Shown here in pieces: positions 1 to 9,487 of a DNA stretch of 64,000 nucleotides. The stretch is from the NCBI GenBank assembly GCA_003054665.1, contig QAYY01000002.1, forward strand, positions 124,001 to 188,000, written 5' to 3'. Origin of the DNA: Opitutaceae bacterium EW11 (GTDB lineage: Bacteria > Verrucomicrobiota > Verrucomicrobiia > Opitutales > Opitutaceae). Made by a program: the position numbers and the translations under genes. Position 1 is the first letter of the stretch; each line of letters starts with the position of its first letter. The notes beneath the pieces were generated by a model. It ran no database searches and was not told the origin of the DNA. It worked only from the letters and a program-made list of their open reading frames with translations.

Positions 1-1756
1 TGAAGCCCGCGATCTGCACGCCGTCGTTGCTGAGCACGACCGAGCGCGTGGAAACGTTGTAGAAGTGCGTGGCGCCAGCGCCCACCTCGAAGCCCTCGAT
101 CAGCGACACGCCCGTCGTCCGGCCCTTGCCCGAGACGATCGCGGTGTAGTCGCCGGGTTCGAGCGTGACGAGCAGCGCGGCTTCCTTGCTCCCGTCGGGC
201 CAGTGGTACGCGCCGACCTGCTGGGCGGCCTGGAGAATCGCGGCTTTCGTGCCGGCTTCGCCGCCCCAGTTGTCGTTCGACGCGAGGGAAACGTCGCCCT
301 GGAAAAGTGTGAGCACCGGATCGGCAAGAGAGCCGGCGACGTTGAACGGTTGTTGCGCGAGCGTCGGGCCCCAGGCGCGGAGCAGTACGGTCTTCGGACT
401 GTCGCCGCTGACGATGAAACCGGCGATCATGACGTTGCCGTCCGTGCCGACCTGCGACCGCGTCGAGATGTTGAAAAGACGGTTGGCGCGCGGTTCGGCG
501 ACGGACACGGCGGCGGCATCGCTCAGGGCCGAGCCACCGGGGCCGGCGACCTCGACCCGATAGCTTCCGGCATCGGCGGCGGAGACGGAGTCGATCTTCA
601 GCGAGGCGCCGGTGGCGCCTGCGATCGGTGCGCCGTCCTTGTACCACTGATACGACGTCACGCCGGCGGCCGAGACTTTGAGCGTGGCGGCCTCGCCGCG
701 GGTGGCAGTGAGACCGCGCGGGTGGTTCCAGATCAACGGCGCTCCGTTGGCGCTCGCCTGAAGGTAGTCGCGCAGCCAGACGAGGGCGGGTCGCTCGGTG
801 CCGTCGGCCTGGACGATGTACGCGCCTTGGTCCTGGCGCCAAAGGCCGGGGCGGAAGCCCCAGAGCGTGATGCCTTTCACGGACGGGTGCTCCCAGAAGA
901 GCGGGAAGAGCCGCTTGTAGTCGTCGAGCTGGACCTGGTCCGTCGGCCCGTCGACGTCCATCTCCGTGATGTAGATCGGCAGTCCGGCGGCGGCGATGAT
1001 GTCGAGATTGGCCTTCAGCGTCGCATTCGGCGGGGTGGTCGAGAAGGCGTGGCCCTGGATGCCGACGGCGTCGATCAGGCCGCGATCTTTCAGGAGCTTG
1101 ATGAGCGTGACGTAGGATTGGGCCCGCTGCGTGAAGTTGGTCACGTTGTATTCGTTGACCAGCAGCTTGGCCCGCGGGAAGTGGAACCGCGCCATCTGGA
1201 ACGCCCTGATCACCCAGTCGTAACCGGTGGTGCCGGTGCCCCCGAGGGCTTTGATATAGTTTCCGCCACCTTCACCGGGCCTGTCGGGCGGGTCGCTCAT
1301 CGGCTCGTTGACGACGTCGATCATGTCGACGTCCGGGTAACGGGCCGCGAGCGCCGCGAACCACTCCTGGATCTCCTGCAGCTGCTCCTCGGTGGAGAGC
1401 GTTTCGACCCACGAGGGCTGCTGGGCGCCCCAGATCAGCGTGTGCAGCTTGAACGAAAAGTGGTTCGTCTTGGCGAGCTGGTAGGCGGCGTCGAGTTCGG
1501 TCCAGTTCATCACATCGCGGACGTATTCGACGCTGCCCCATTTGGCGGCGTTTCCGGGCGTGATCTGGTTGAAGTATTTCTCGAAATCCAGGCCCTGCGT
1601 GGCGGTGTCGTAACCGCAGCCAAGGTATTTTGTTTTGCCGGTGGCCAGCGGCGGACCGGACGGGGTGTAGGCTTCGGCGGATGCGGCCACGAGGGCGGCG
1701 ACGAAAGCGGCGGGTAGAACGCGAGTGATGAAGGTGCGCGCGAAAGCAGCGGTCAT
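1..1756 (-). CDS. GH10 endo-1,4-beta-xylanase, multidomain, C-terminus beyond window
   Basis: This is a secreted family 10 glycoside hydrolase, expected to cut the beta-1,4 backbone of xylan outside the cell. The 585 visible codons begin with a signal peptide (about residues 1-29). The catalytic barrel spans about 31-335, with the acid/base Glu151 in DVVNEP and the nucleophile Glu265 in ITEMDV. An Ig-like domain follows (about 343-420, with YQWYKDG). Next is a module of about 130 residues (427-556) with the patterns FNISTRSQVG, LLRAWGPTL and NDNW. A second copy starts near 566 and runs off the window. The same module ends the hydrolase at 14144-16423, so it is probably a lineage-specific anchoring or export module. 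The ATG at 1756 was chosen because the signal peptide follows it directly. Seen: catalytic motifs and repeats. Inferred: xylan as substrate. Confidence 0.93.
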   Translation of the reverse strand, partial: MTAAFARTFITRVLPAAFVAALVAASAEAYTPSGPPLATGKTKYLGCGYDTATQGLDFEKYFNQITPGNAAKWGSVEYVRDVMNWTELDAAYQLAKTNHFSFKLHTLIWGAQQPSWVETLSTEEQLQEIQEWFAALAARYPDVDMIDVVNEPMSDPPDRPGEGGGNYIKALGGTGTTGYDWVIRAFQMARFHFPRAKLLVNEYNVTNFTQRAQSYVTLIKLLKDRGLIDAVGIQGHAFSTTPPNATLKANLDIIAAAGLPIYITEMDVDGPTDQVQLDDYKRLFPLFWEHPSVKGITLWGFRPGLWRQDQGAYIVQADGTERPALVWLRDYLQASANGAPLIWNHPRGLTATRGEAATLKVSAAGVTSYQWYKDGAPIAGATGASLKIDSVSAADAGSYRVEVAGPGGSALSDAAAVSVAEPRANRLFNISTRSQVGTDGNVMIAGFIVSGDSPKTVLLRAWGPTLAQQPFNVAGSLADPVLTLFQGDVSLASNDNWGGEAGTKAAILQAAQQVGAYHWPDGSKEAALLVTLEPGDYTAIVSGKGRTTGVSLIEGFEVGAGATHFYNVSTRSVVLSNDGVQIAGF

Positions 1757-1970
1757 GCGGGGTATCGGCCTGGGTAGGACCGAGGGGAGGGGGCCCGTCG
1801 GCGACACGGCGAAGACGTCGTGTGGGGAACACCGTCGGGGGGACGGCTCCAGCTTTGCCGGTCCCTCGGAGCGCACAAATCCGGCTCCGTTCTAACAATC
1901 GTCCGAAATCCTCTGCATCAGCCGCTTCAGGGATTGCCCGCGAATCGGCCGCCGCCAAAGCTCCGGGGGC

Positions 1971-2702
1971 ATGGGACGTCAATGGCTCCACGCAAAACGC
2001 GCGATCGTTAACCTGAAAAAGGGCCAAGCGGTCGGAAAAATCGTCAAGGAAATCACGGTTGCGGCGAAACTCGGTGGTGCCGATCCGGCGGCCAACGCGC
2101 GCCTTTTCGCCGCGGTGGAAAAAGCGCGCAAGCAGAGCGTCACGCGCGACGTGATCGAACGCGCGATCAAAAAAGGCGCCGGCGTCGGCGGTGAGAAACT
2201 CACCCTGGAGCACATCGTTTTCGAAGGGTACGCCCCGCACAAAGTACCGGTGATCGTCGAGGCGATGACGGACAACCATCAGCGCACCACGGCTGAAATC
2301 CGGGTGCTGTTCCGCCGCGGCCAGCTCGGCAGCGCCGGCAGCAACAAGTTTCTCTTCGACCACGTGGGTTTGGTCGAGGGGCACCAGGCGGACGCCTCCG
2401 TCGACCTCGAAGGCACGGCGATCGAAGCCGGGGCCAACGAAGTCGAGCCGCTCAATCACTCGCAGAACGACGACATTCCGGAGGACCGGACCGGCGCGCG
2501 TTTCATCACCGATCGCACGGCGGTCCACGCCGTGAGCACCTGGCTGACCGGCCACGGCTGGACCGTGATCACGAGCGAACCCGGCTACATCGCCAAATCG
2601 TATCCGGAGCTTGATGACACGCAGCGGGCGGACGTCGGCGAGTTCCTGCAGGCCCTGGAAGATCACGACGACGTGCATCGCGTCTGGGCCGCGGTGAAGT
2701 AG
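1971..2702 (+). CDS. yebC: YebC/TACO1 family protein (DUF28)
   Basis: The 243-residue product has the full length and the conserved core of the YebC/PmpR/TACO1 family. These proteins act in the cytoplasm as translation-associated factors or DNA-binding regulators. The N-terminus reads MGRQWLHAKRAIVNLKKG instead of the more common MAGHSKWANIKHRK, but the next block (AKLGGADPAANARLFAAVEKAR, then AIKKGAG) is typical. An acidic, charged C-terminal domain follows. A GGGGGC stretch just upstream is the only ribosome-site candidate. The gene is convergent with the GH5 gene, and the gap between them holds a copy of the dispersed intergenic repeat. The family assignment is firm. Which of the family's proposed roles applies cannot be read from the sequence. 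Confidence 0.9.
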   Translation: MGRQWLHAKRAIVNLKKGQAVGKIVKEITVAAKLGGADPAANARLFAAVEKARKQSVTRDVIERAIKKGAGVGGEKLTLEHIVFEGYAPHKVPVIVEAMTDNHQRTTAEIRVLFRRGQLGSAGSNKFLFDHVGLVEGHQADASVDLEGTAIEAGANEVEPLNHSQNDDIPEDRTGARFITDRTAVHAVSTWLTGHGWTVITSEPGYIAKSYPELDDTQRADVGEFLQALEDHDDVHRVWAAVK

Positions 2703-2796
2703 CCGTTGCTGAGAGAACGCCGGCGTTCTAAGGGCGCCGGCGTGAGAAATCTCGCGCCGAGAGCGGATCCGGGATGAAACGCGACGTCGCCGCCGT

Positions 2797-2870
2797 GTCG
2801 TCGCAGGGACGCGCCGACCCACCCGCAAGCGTGCTTTTCGGAGAACAGCGAAAGTGCACGCGTCCCTGCG
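2797..2870 (-). repeat. Dispersed intergenic repeat, copy 1, with 12-bp inverted arms
   Basis: The core at 2797-2834 is the reverse complement of the repeat also seen at 33153, 45783 and 59652 (CTTGCGGGTGGGTCGGC, then GCGTCCCTGCGACGAC). CGCAGGGACGCG at 2802-2813 matches in inverted orientation CGCGTCCCTGCG at 2859-2870. A small hairpin (CTTTTCG/CGAAAG) lies between these arms. The copy sits between the convergent yebC and GH5 genes. Confidence 0.8.
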
Positions 2871-2969
2871 CCGCCCATGCGTAAGGTCCGTCTGCAGTTT
2901 CGCGCCGGTGGCCACCGCCGGTCGTCGGGCGGCGATTCTTCGAAGAAGTCGCGGAACCGCGTCGACCGC

Positions 2970-4178
2970 TCAGGATTCCCGCAGCAGCTCCAGCATCTCG
3001 CGGTCGAGCTTATGGCCGCGGAACGTCTCGTAGTTCACGTCGCTTCGTTCGCTGTCGAGAACGCCGAAGGGACCGCGGAAGTTCCACAACGCCCAGCCCC
3101 AGCGGGCCTCTTTCCAGGAGCGGAGGGCGTCGCGCATCCAGCTGAGGGTGACCTTGTGCGGCGTCTGGTTGTAGGCGCCGAATTCGCCGACGTGGACGCC
3201 CACGCCCATCGCCTCCAGATCCTTCCAGGGGCGGATCAGCTGGCTCTCGAGGCGGGCGCGGTTCCACTCGCGAACGACGTCGGGCTTCGCGAGGTGTTTT
3301 GCCACGATGGGATTTTCGCTGAACGCCTGCCGGAGGGACTCGAGCTGCTGGCGCTCTTGTTCGACCGCTTCCGGTGTGATCGCGAACGGCCACGAAGGCT
3401 GCGGCCACCGATCGGACCCCTCCACCCAACTGGCTTTCCAGTGGGTGACCTCCATCGGGAGGTAACCACGGGTGCTCTGGGCGATGCCGAGCCGCGCCAG
3501 GGCGGGAACGGGAATGTTTCCCCAGAAAAGTCCGTCGGCGATGATGAGCCGGTTCGGGCTTTCCTCCCGGATGGCCGCCACGAGCGCGGCGGCGACGCGC
3601 AGGTAAGTCGCGTCGTCGATCAGCGCCTGTGTCTTCGGATCCTTGATACCGGGCTCGTTCACCAGATCGAAGCTCAACGCCGAATTGGGAATGTCGCGGT
3701 AGCGGGCGGCGAACTGCTTCCATTGATATGCCGTGGCCTCCAGCGCCTCGGCGTCCGTCCAGAGGTTGAACGGCTCCGCGAGTGAAGCGTCGACCGAGTA
3801 GCCCGGCGCGCGGTGAAAGCACAGGCAGACGTGAACGCCGTAGCGGCGCCCGAACGCGATCGCGTCGTCGATTTCCTTCAGGACCCGCTCGTCCATGCGG
3901 CGCCAGTCCTTCGGGTCCGACCAGCAGCGGTACGACATCGGGAGCCGCGCGAAATTGAAGCCCCATTCCGCCATCCAGGCGAAGTCGCTCTCGCGAAACG
4001 GGGAGTTCTCGATGCTCGTGATGAATTTCTCGAGCAGGTTGAAACCGCGCCACCTCGGCAGTCGCGACGGCGAGGCGTCCGCGAGGGCGGCGAGCGTTTT
4101 GGGAAGCGCGACCGAGGCGAGAGCGGCGCCAGCCGTGGCGGTCTTGATGAACGTGCGTCGATTGAGCGGGGTGGTCAT
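2970..4178 (-). CDS. GH5-like glycoside hydrolase (cellulase/mannanase type), Tat-exported
   Basis: The 402-residue product begins MTTPLNRRTFIKTATAG, a twin-arginine signal followed by a hydrophobic stretch, so it should be exported in folded form. The rest is a GH5 barrel. RGFNLLEKF opens it, Glu175 in DLVNEP is the expected acid/base, and Glu332 in HVGEFGAYN is the expected nucleophile. WALWNFRGPFGVL near the end is a typical last barrel strand. A start 16 codons upstream (4226) is open, but it would put a non-signal extension before the Tat motif, so 4178 is preferred. No carbohydrate-binding module is present. The substrate could be beta-glucan, mannan or another beta-glycan; the subfamily cannot be fixed by eye. 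Confidence 0.88.
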   Translation of the reverse strand: MTTPLNRRTFIKTATAGAALASVALPKTLAALADASPSRLPRWRGFNLLEKFITSIENSPFRESDFAWMAEWGFNFARLPMSYRCWSDPKDWRRMDERVLKEIDDAIAFGRRYGVHVCLCFHRAPGYSVDASLAEPFNLWTDAEALEATAYQWKQFAARYRDIPNSALSFDLVNEPGIKDPKTQALIDDATYLRVAAALVAAIREESPNRLIIADGLFWGNIPVPALARLGIAQSTRGYLPMEVTHWKASWVEGSDRWPQPSWPFAITPEAVEQERQQLESLRQAFSENPIVAKHLAKPDVVREWNRARLESQLIRPWKDLEAMGVGVHVGEFGAYNQTPHKVTLSWMRDALRSWKEARWGWALWNFRGPFGVLDSERSDVNYETFRGHKLDREMLELLRES

Positions 4179-4412
4179 GTCGAGCGGAGGATGAGGCGAC
4201 TCTGACGGCGACCGCTGTACGGGCAATGCGAGATCGGCCGAAGCCGGCGGATGTCGTTTTTTGGAGCGTCAACGCTACTCCCTGGCGATCAGCGGGCGAA
4301 GATAACAAATTTCAAACAATCCACGACTCGACGGGTTTGTCGGCCCGCCGCTACGCTGACGGCGCTTTCCAAGCCATCCGCGGCGCAATTCTTGCAACGC
4401 GGCGACTCACCT

Positions 4413-6617
4413 ATGAAGTTCCCGGCCACCCTGTCCTTTCTGCTCCGCGCGACCCTGCCCGCGTTTTTGCTGGCGACGGCCGGATGGGCGCACACCGACC
4501 GGGTGTTCACCACGACGCCGACCCAGGCGCTCGAGGCCAACTCGCTCGTGCGGCTGCTGGAGGAGTGGCACTACAACCGGGAGGCGGTGAAGGTGCAGAA
4601 CTACGCCGAGGTCGTGCCGGACTTCATGACCGAGCTCGACGGCCAGCACCTGTTCTTCCTGGCCGCGGACAAGGAGTCGTTCGAGAAGCGCTATCCGACG
4701 CGCTGGCTGTACAACAACGTCGCCGGGCTCGGCAGGCTCGAGCCGGCGTATTCGATCTTTTCCACCTACGAAAACCGGGTCGAGAGCCGCGTTTCGTGGA
4801 TTCTCAACGCGCTCAAGTCCGATTTCGACCTGAACGCGCCCGAGAGCTTCGACGTCGAACGCGAGAAAGCTCCGTGGCCGGCCGATGCCGCGGCCGCCGA
4901 CGCCCTCTGGATGAAACGGCTGAAGTTCGAGATCATCCTGGAGCTGCTGAACAAAAACACCGTAGACGGGGCGAAGCAGGTAGTTCGGAAGCGCTACGAG
5001 CGGCTGCTGAAAAACGTCGACGATTTCGAAAGCAGCGAAGTCGCGGAGATATTTCTCTCCACGATCGCCCGGCTCTACGACCCGCATTCGACCTACTTTT
5101 CGGCGGAGAGCTACGAGGATTTCGGCATCCAGCTGAGCCTGCAGCTGGTCGGAATCGGCGCGGTGCTCGCGGTGGAGGACGACTATTGCGTGATCAAGGA
5201 GATCATGCCGGGTGGTCCGGCCGATCGCAGCCACCTGCTCCGCAAGGACGACAAGATCATCGCGGTGGGAACGCCGGACGGCGAGACGCTGGAGATTTTC
5301 GGAATGAAGCTGCGCCGGATCGTCGATCAGATTCGCGGCCCGAAAGGCTCGAAGGTGCGCCTGATCGTGCAGCCGGCCGGAGCCGCCGATCCGTCGGTGC
5401 GCCGGGAGATCGTCCTGACGCGCGACTTGATCAACCTCGATTCCGCCCGCGCCCACGCCGCGGTGTTCGACGTTCCGGATTCGAACGGCGGGACGGTTCC
5501 GATCGGCGTGATTTCGCTTCCGGCGTTCTACGGTCCGAGCGGAACGGCGGAGGGCGAGCAGAACTCGGCGTCCAAGGACGTGGCCGAGCTCATCGAGCGC
5601 CTCAAACGCGCGGGTATCCAGGGCCTGGTGCTCGATCTTCGCGACAACGGCGGCGGTTTGGTGACGGAAGCCGTGGATCTCACCGGGCTTTTCATCAAGC
5701 AGGGGCCGGTCGTGCAGGTGAAAAACTACTACGGCGAGGTGCGGGTCGACAGCGACGAGAACGCGGGCATCGCGTACGCCGGTCCTCTGGCTGTGCTGGT
5801 TTCAAAGTTCAGCGCCTCGGCTTCCGAGATCGTGGTGGGGGCGCTTCAGAATTACGGACGTGCCGTGGTGGTGGGCGACAGCTCCACCCACGGGAAAGGC
5901 AGCGTCCAGGCGCCGATCGAGTTGAAGGAACTCAATCCGAAGCTGGCGCGCAGCGCGGAGAAATCCGGCGCGGCGAAGCTCACCGTGCAGAAATTTTACC
6001 TCCCGAACGGCGACTCGACCCAGCTGAAGGGTGTCGTTCCGGACATCGTTCTCCCTTCGATCGACGACTACCTCCCGGTCGGCGAAAAGAGCCTGCCGCA
6101 CGCCCTCGGCTGGGACGTGATTCCGAGCAGCGCGTTTTCGGGAAAACCGCTCGACGCCCGGGTGATCGAGCCGCTCCGCGTCGGCAGCCAGCGCCGACAG
6201 GCCGAGCTTCCGGAGTTCGGCTACCTGAAAAAGAGCATCGAGTGGTTCAAGGAGCGGCAGGAGCAGCGGATCTTTTCCCTCAACCTTGCCCAGCGAGAAA
6301 AGCAGCGCACGGCGGACACCGAGTTTCGGAAGTCCCTGCAGAAAGAGCGCGCCTCCCTGGAGAAAAACCTCTTTGCCTTTCGCGAGATCCGGCTGGGCAA
6401 CGCTCCCGCGCCGGCGGCGCCCGCACCTGCGGCTTCGCCGGAGAACGGTGCGACGGACGATGACGACGATCCGGCGCCTCCCCAGGGTTACTCATCCCTC
6501 GACGTTCACCTCCGCGAGGCGCTTCGCATCGTGGGCGACGCGCTGCAGATGGGCCGGAGCCGCTCCGAATGGGCGACCGACCACGCTCCCTTGACGGCGG
6601 TGGCGAGCGGCGGCTGA
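4413..6617 (+). CDS. prc: Tail-specific (C-terminal processing) protease, S41 family
   Basis: This is a 734-residue periplasmic serine protease of the Prc/Tsp type. A signal peptide (MKFPATLSFLLRATLPAF) is followed by the helical Tsp N-domain, a PDZ domain (about 240-330), and the S41 catalytic core. The core contains FSASASEI with the probable nucleophile Ser469 and GKGSVQ with Lys494, 25 residues later as in E. coli Prc. A Prc-type C-terminal helical region (SIEWFKERQEQRIFSLN) and a Pro/Ala-Asp tail close the protein. By alignment from memory, the residue equivalent to the Prc active-site Asp441 is Asn480. The upstream extension from 4251 lacks a signal peptide and was rejected. The family trims or degrades proteins with apolar C-termini and matures some envelope proteins. 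Confidence 0.92.
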   Translation: MKFPATLSFLLRATLPAFLLATAGWAHTDRVFTTTPTQALEANSLVRLLEEWHYNREAVKVQNYAEVVPDFMTELDGQHLFFLAADKESFEKRYPTRWLYNNVAGLGRLEPAYSIFSTYENRVESRVSWILNALKSDFDLNAPESFDVEREKAPWPADAAAADALWMKRLKFEIILELLNKNTVDGAKQVVRKRYERLLKNVDDFESSEVAEIFLSTIARLYDPHSTYFSAESYEDFGIQLSLQLVGIGAVLAVEDDYCVIKEIMPGGPADRSHLLRKDDKIIAVGTPDGETLEIFGMKLRRIVDQIRGPKGSKVRLIVQPAGAADPSVRREIVLTRDLINLDSARAHAAVFDVPDSNGGTVPIGVISLPAFYGPSGTAEGEQNSASKDVAELIERLKRAGIQGLVLDLRDNGGGLVTEAVDLTGLFIKQGPVVQVKNYYGEVRVDSDENAGIAYAGPLAVLVSKFSASASEIVVGALQNYGRAVVVGDSSTHGKGSVQAPIELKELNPKLARSAEKSGAAKLTVQKFYLPNGDSTQLKGVVPDIVLPSIDDYLPVGEKSLPHALGWDVIPSSAFSGKPLDARVIEPLRVGSQRRQAELPEFGYLKKSIEWFKERQEQRIFSLNLAQREKQRTADTEFRKSLQKERASLEKNLFAFREIRLGNAPAPAAPAPAASPENGATDDDDDPAPPQGYSSLDVHLREALRIVGDALQMGRSRSEWATDHAPLTAVASGG

Positions 6618-6713
6618 GCCGGCGGTACAGCGCCCCGCCTTTTCCGGCGGACGGTGCGCCATTCATCCAAAACAGACTGGCCTCGCGTTCGCGGGCTCGC
6701 GCATCGTCGACGG

Positions 6714-8789
6714 ATGCGTATTCGCCTTCTCCTCGCCGCCGGGCTTCTTGCCTGCGCCGCGGCCGCGCCGCAGGGCGCGCTGGCCCGGCCGATGCAGCTG
6801 GAAGACCTGTTCAAGCTCCACCGCGTATCCGATCCTCAGATATCCCCGGACGGGCGCCTCGTCGCCTACGTCGTGACCGACGTGATCAAGTCCGAGAACC
6901 GAACCGATGGAAACATCTGGCTCGCCCAGGCCGACGGCGCCGGCGAGCCGCGGCAGCTGACCAACTCGCCGAAGCACGACCGGCACCCGCGGTGGTCGCC
7001 GGACGGCAGGTGGATCGCGTACGAGTCCTCCCGCGACGGGCTGATCCAGATCTTTCTCCTGCCGCTCGACGGAGGCGAGCCCCGCAAGCTGACGACTCTC
7101 TCCACCGGCGCGTCGCAGCCGGTCTGGTCGGCGGACGGGACGATGGTCGCCTTCGTTTCTTCGGTGTATCCTGAATTTTCCGACAAACCCTTCGCCGAGT
7201 CGGACCGCCTCAACCGCGAGAAGGAGGAGGCCCGGGAGAAGAGCAAGGTGAAGGCCCGCGTCGTCGATCAGCTGCTCTACCGGCATTGGGACGAATGGGT
7301 TGAGGATAAGCGCCAGCACGTTTTTGTCGTCCGCGTGAAGTCCGACGGCTCCGCCGACGGCGATCCGCGGGACGTGACCCCCGGCGAAAACGACGGCGTT
7401 CCGACCTCGAGCACGTTTGCGGCGACGGACGAATTCGCGTTTTCGCCCGACGGGAAGGAACTCGTTTTCACCGCGCCGCCGATGCCGGTGCGCGAGCAGG
7501 CGTGGAGGACCAACCACGATCTCTGGTCGGTCGATCTGGCGACCGGCAAACGCACGCAGCTGACGACGCAACCCGCGGCGGACGGACTCCCGCGCTTTTC
7601 GCCGGACGGAAAGCTGCTGGCCTACCGTGCGCAGGAACGTGCCGGGTTCGAAGCGGACCGCTGGCAGCTCTGGCTCCTCAACCGCGCGACCGGAGAACGC
7701 CGCAGCCTCACCGCCGCGTGGGATCGTTCGGTCAACAGCTTCGAGTGGGCTCCCGACGGCAAGACCCTCTTCGTCGAGGCGGAGGACGACGGCGGCGATC
7801 CGCTCTGGAGCGTAGCCGTGGCCGACGGGAAGGTGACGCGGCTGGTCACGGGTGGGACCAACACCGCGGTGTCGGTCGCCCGGGACGGATCCTGGATCGC
7901 GTATTCGCACCAGCAGATGAACCTGCCGCCGGAGGTATATCGTTTCCGACTCGGCGACGCGCAGCCTGCGCCGGTGACGCGCACGAACGCCGACCTGCTC
8001 TCGGGAATCGAACTGCCGCGACCGGAGTCCGTCACGGTCCCGGGCGCCGGAGGCACGCCGGTTCAGATGTGGATTCTCCGCCCGCCGGGCTTCGACGCGG
8101 CCAGGAAGTACCCGCTCGTCTTCTGGGTCCACGGTGGTCCGCAGGGTGCCTGGAACGACGGTTGGTCGACCCGCTGGAACGCGCAGATCTGGGCGGCGCA
8201 GGGCTACGTGCTCGCGATGCCGAATCCCCGAGGAAGCACCGGCTTCGGCCAGAAGTTCACGGATGAGATCTCGCACGACTGGGGCGGCAGGGTGTTCGAC
8301 GACCTGATGGCCTGCCTCGCCTATCTGGAGAAGCAGCCCTACGTCGACGCCTCGCGCATGGCCTCCGCCGGCGCCAGCTACGGCGGATACATGATGAACT
8401 GGTTCCAGGGGCACGTGCAGGGTAAGTTCCGCTGCCTGATCAACCACGACGGCGTGTACAACTTCCAGTCGATGTACGGCACGACGGAGGAGCTCTGGTT
8501 CGACGAGTGGGATCACGGCATTCCGTGGGAGAGTCCGGAATTCGAAAAGTATTCGCCCCATCGTTACGCGGCGGAATTCCGCACCCCGATGCTGATCGTT
8601 CACAACGATCTCGATTTCCGCGTCCCGATCTCGGAAGGCCTCCAGGTGTTCACGCTGCTGCAGCGGAAGGGTATCCCGTCGAAGCTCCTGATGTTTCCCG
8701 ACGAGGGCCACTGGGTGCTGAAGCCGCAGAACAGCGAGCTCTGGCATCACACCGTGTTCGACTGGCTGGCGTCGTATCTGAAGAAGTAG
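6714..8789 (+). CDS. S9 family peptidase (prolyl oligopeptidase / acylaminoacyl-peptidase type)
   Basis: This is a 691-residue exported serine peptidase. A signal peptide (MRIRLLLAAGLLACAAAAPQGALA) precedes a seven-bladed propeller with WD40-like blades (SPDGRWIAYES, SPDGKELVF, SPDGKLLAY), which gates access to the active site. The C-terminal alpha/beta-hydrolase domain carries the triad: Ser555 in GASYGGYM, Asp634 in NDLDFRVP and His666 in DEGHWV. The length fits the S9C group, which cleaves short peptides, often dipeptides or acylated amino acids. The ATG at 6714 gives a clean signal peptide; a start 20 codons earlier does not. A second, more distant S9 peptidase lies at 11197-13236. Confidence 0.93.
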   Translation: MRIRLLLAAGLLACAAAAPQGALARPMQLEDLFKLHRVSDPQISPDGRLVAYVVTDVIKSENRTDGNIWLAQADGAGEPRQLTNSPKHDRHPRWSPDGRWIAYESSRDGLIQIFLLPLDGGEPRKLTTLSTGASQPVWSADGTMVAFVSSVYPEFSDKPFAESDRLNREKEEAREKSKVKARVVDQLLYRHWDEWVEDKRQHVFVVRVKSDGSADGDPRDVTPGENDGVPTSSTFAATDEFAFSPDGKELVFTAPPMPVREQAWRTNHDLWSVDLATGKRTQLTTQPAADGLPRFSPDGKLLAYRAQERAGFEADRWQLWLLNRATGERRSLTAAWDRSVNSFEWAPDGKTLFVEAEDDGGDPLWSVAVADGKVTRLVTGGTNTAVSVARDGSWIAYSHQQMNLPPEVYRFRLGDAQPAPVTRTNADLLSGIELPRPESVTVPGAGGTPVQMWILRPPGFDAARKYPLVFWVHGGPQGAWNDGWSTRWNAQIWAAQGYVLAMPNPRGSTGFGQKFTDEISHDWGGRVFDDLMACLAYLEKQPYVDASRMASAGASYGGYMMNWFQGHVQGKFRCLINHDGVYNFQSMYGTTEELWFDEWDHGIPWESPEFEKYSPHRYAAEFRTPMLIVHNDLDFRVPISEGLQVFTLLQRKGIPSKLLMFPDEGHWVLKPQNSELWHHTVFDWLASYLKK

Positions 8790-8963
8790 GACAGCGTGCT
8801 GGCGCGGCGCGGGTGGAGCCGGACTCCGCCCGCGCGACCGGAGGGAGGATTGAAGCGGTGCTTGTATCCGCAATGTCCTGGCAAGTGCCCCTAAATCTGA
8901 CGGGATTTGTGTCGATCTGGGGTTGTCGCCGAGAGGTGTATCGCTCCCCCCGACGCGCCTCCT

Positions 8964-9140
8964 ATGTATTCCAACGATTACTCCAAAGAGCTGGGCGAAC
9001 GTTCGGTCGACAAACAGATGCCGACCTTCGTCGCGGTGCTCGTATTCCTTGTCTTGGCCGTGGGCCTCTGGTTCGGCTACCGAGAACTCAAGGCCTACTC
9101 GAAGTCGGCCCCGCCTCCTGTCGCGGCGGAGAAGAAATAG
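8964..9140 (+). CDS. Small single-pass membrane protein, unknown function
   Basis: This 58-residue protein has a polar N-terminus (MYSNDYSKELGERSVDKQM), one transmembrane segment (PTFVAVLVFLVLAVGLWFGY) and a short basic, Pro/Ala/Lys-rich tail. I do not recognise a family. The codon pattern and the clean membrane helix support a real gene. The leader ends GCCTCCTATG, a pyrimidine-rich start context without a Shine-Dalgarno sequence that recurs in this window. It lies 174 bp after the S9 peptidase gene and could be cotranscribed or independent. A start 19 codons upstream is open but adds low-quality sequence. Confidence 0.6.
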   Translation: MYSNDYSKELGERSVDKQMPTFVAVLVFLVLAVGLWFGYRELKAYSKSAPPPVAAEKK

Positions 9141-9382
9141 CTTCGGCGGCCGCGGATAGCCGGGTCGTCACTTCATCCCGATCTCCTCGCGCCGATCCTG
9201 CCGGCGGCGGCGATCGGTGATCCGCGTCGGCGTCCCGGGCCCACGCGGCGCGGGCATCGCTGCAGACGTCGCACCGAACGGGCGCCCCGGGGCCGACGAC
9301 GGCGCGGCTGCCGGTGTTGGGAGAAAAGGCGGAATTCGGCCGTTCGCTGCGCCTTCGGCTGTATTCAAAACGCGGAGCAAGC

Positions 9383-9398
9383 TGGCACGCGGCTGGCT
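9383..9398 (+). promoter_or_regulatory. Possible sigma-54-type promoter (weak)
   Basis: TGGCACGCGGCTGGCT has GG and GC exactly ten bases apart. It matches the sigma-54 consensus at the -24 side and misses one base (TGGC for TTGC) at the -12 side. It lies about 170 bp upstream of the ATG at 9571. Such matches occur by chance in GC-rich DNA. Confidence 0.2.
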
Positions 9399-9487
9399 AG
9401 GGGGCGCCGTCACGACTCAGCTCTGGGTGCGCATTGCAATTGTTGGCGTTTTGCCACCGGGGAGCGGCCGTTCGTCACTTTTGGGTT

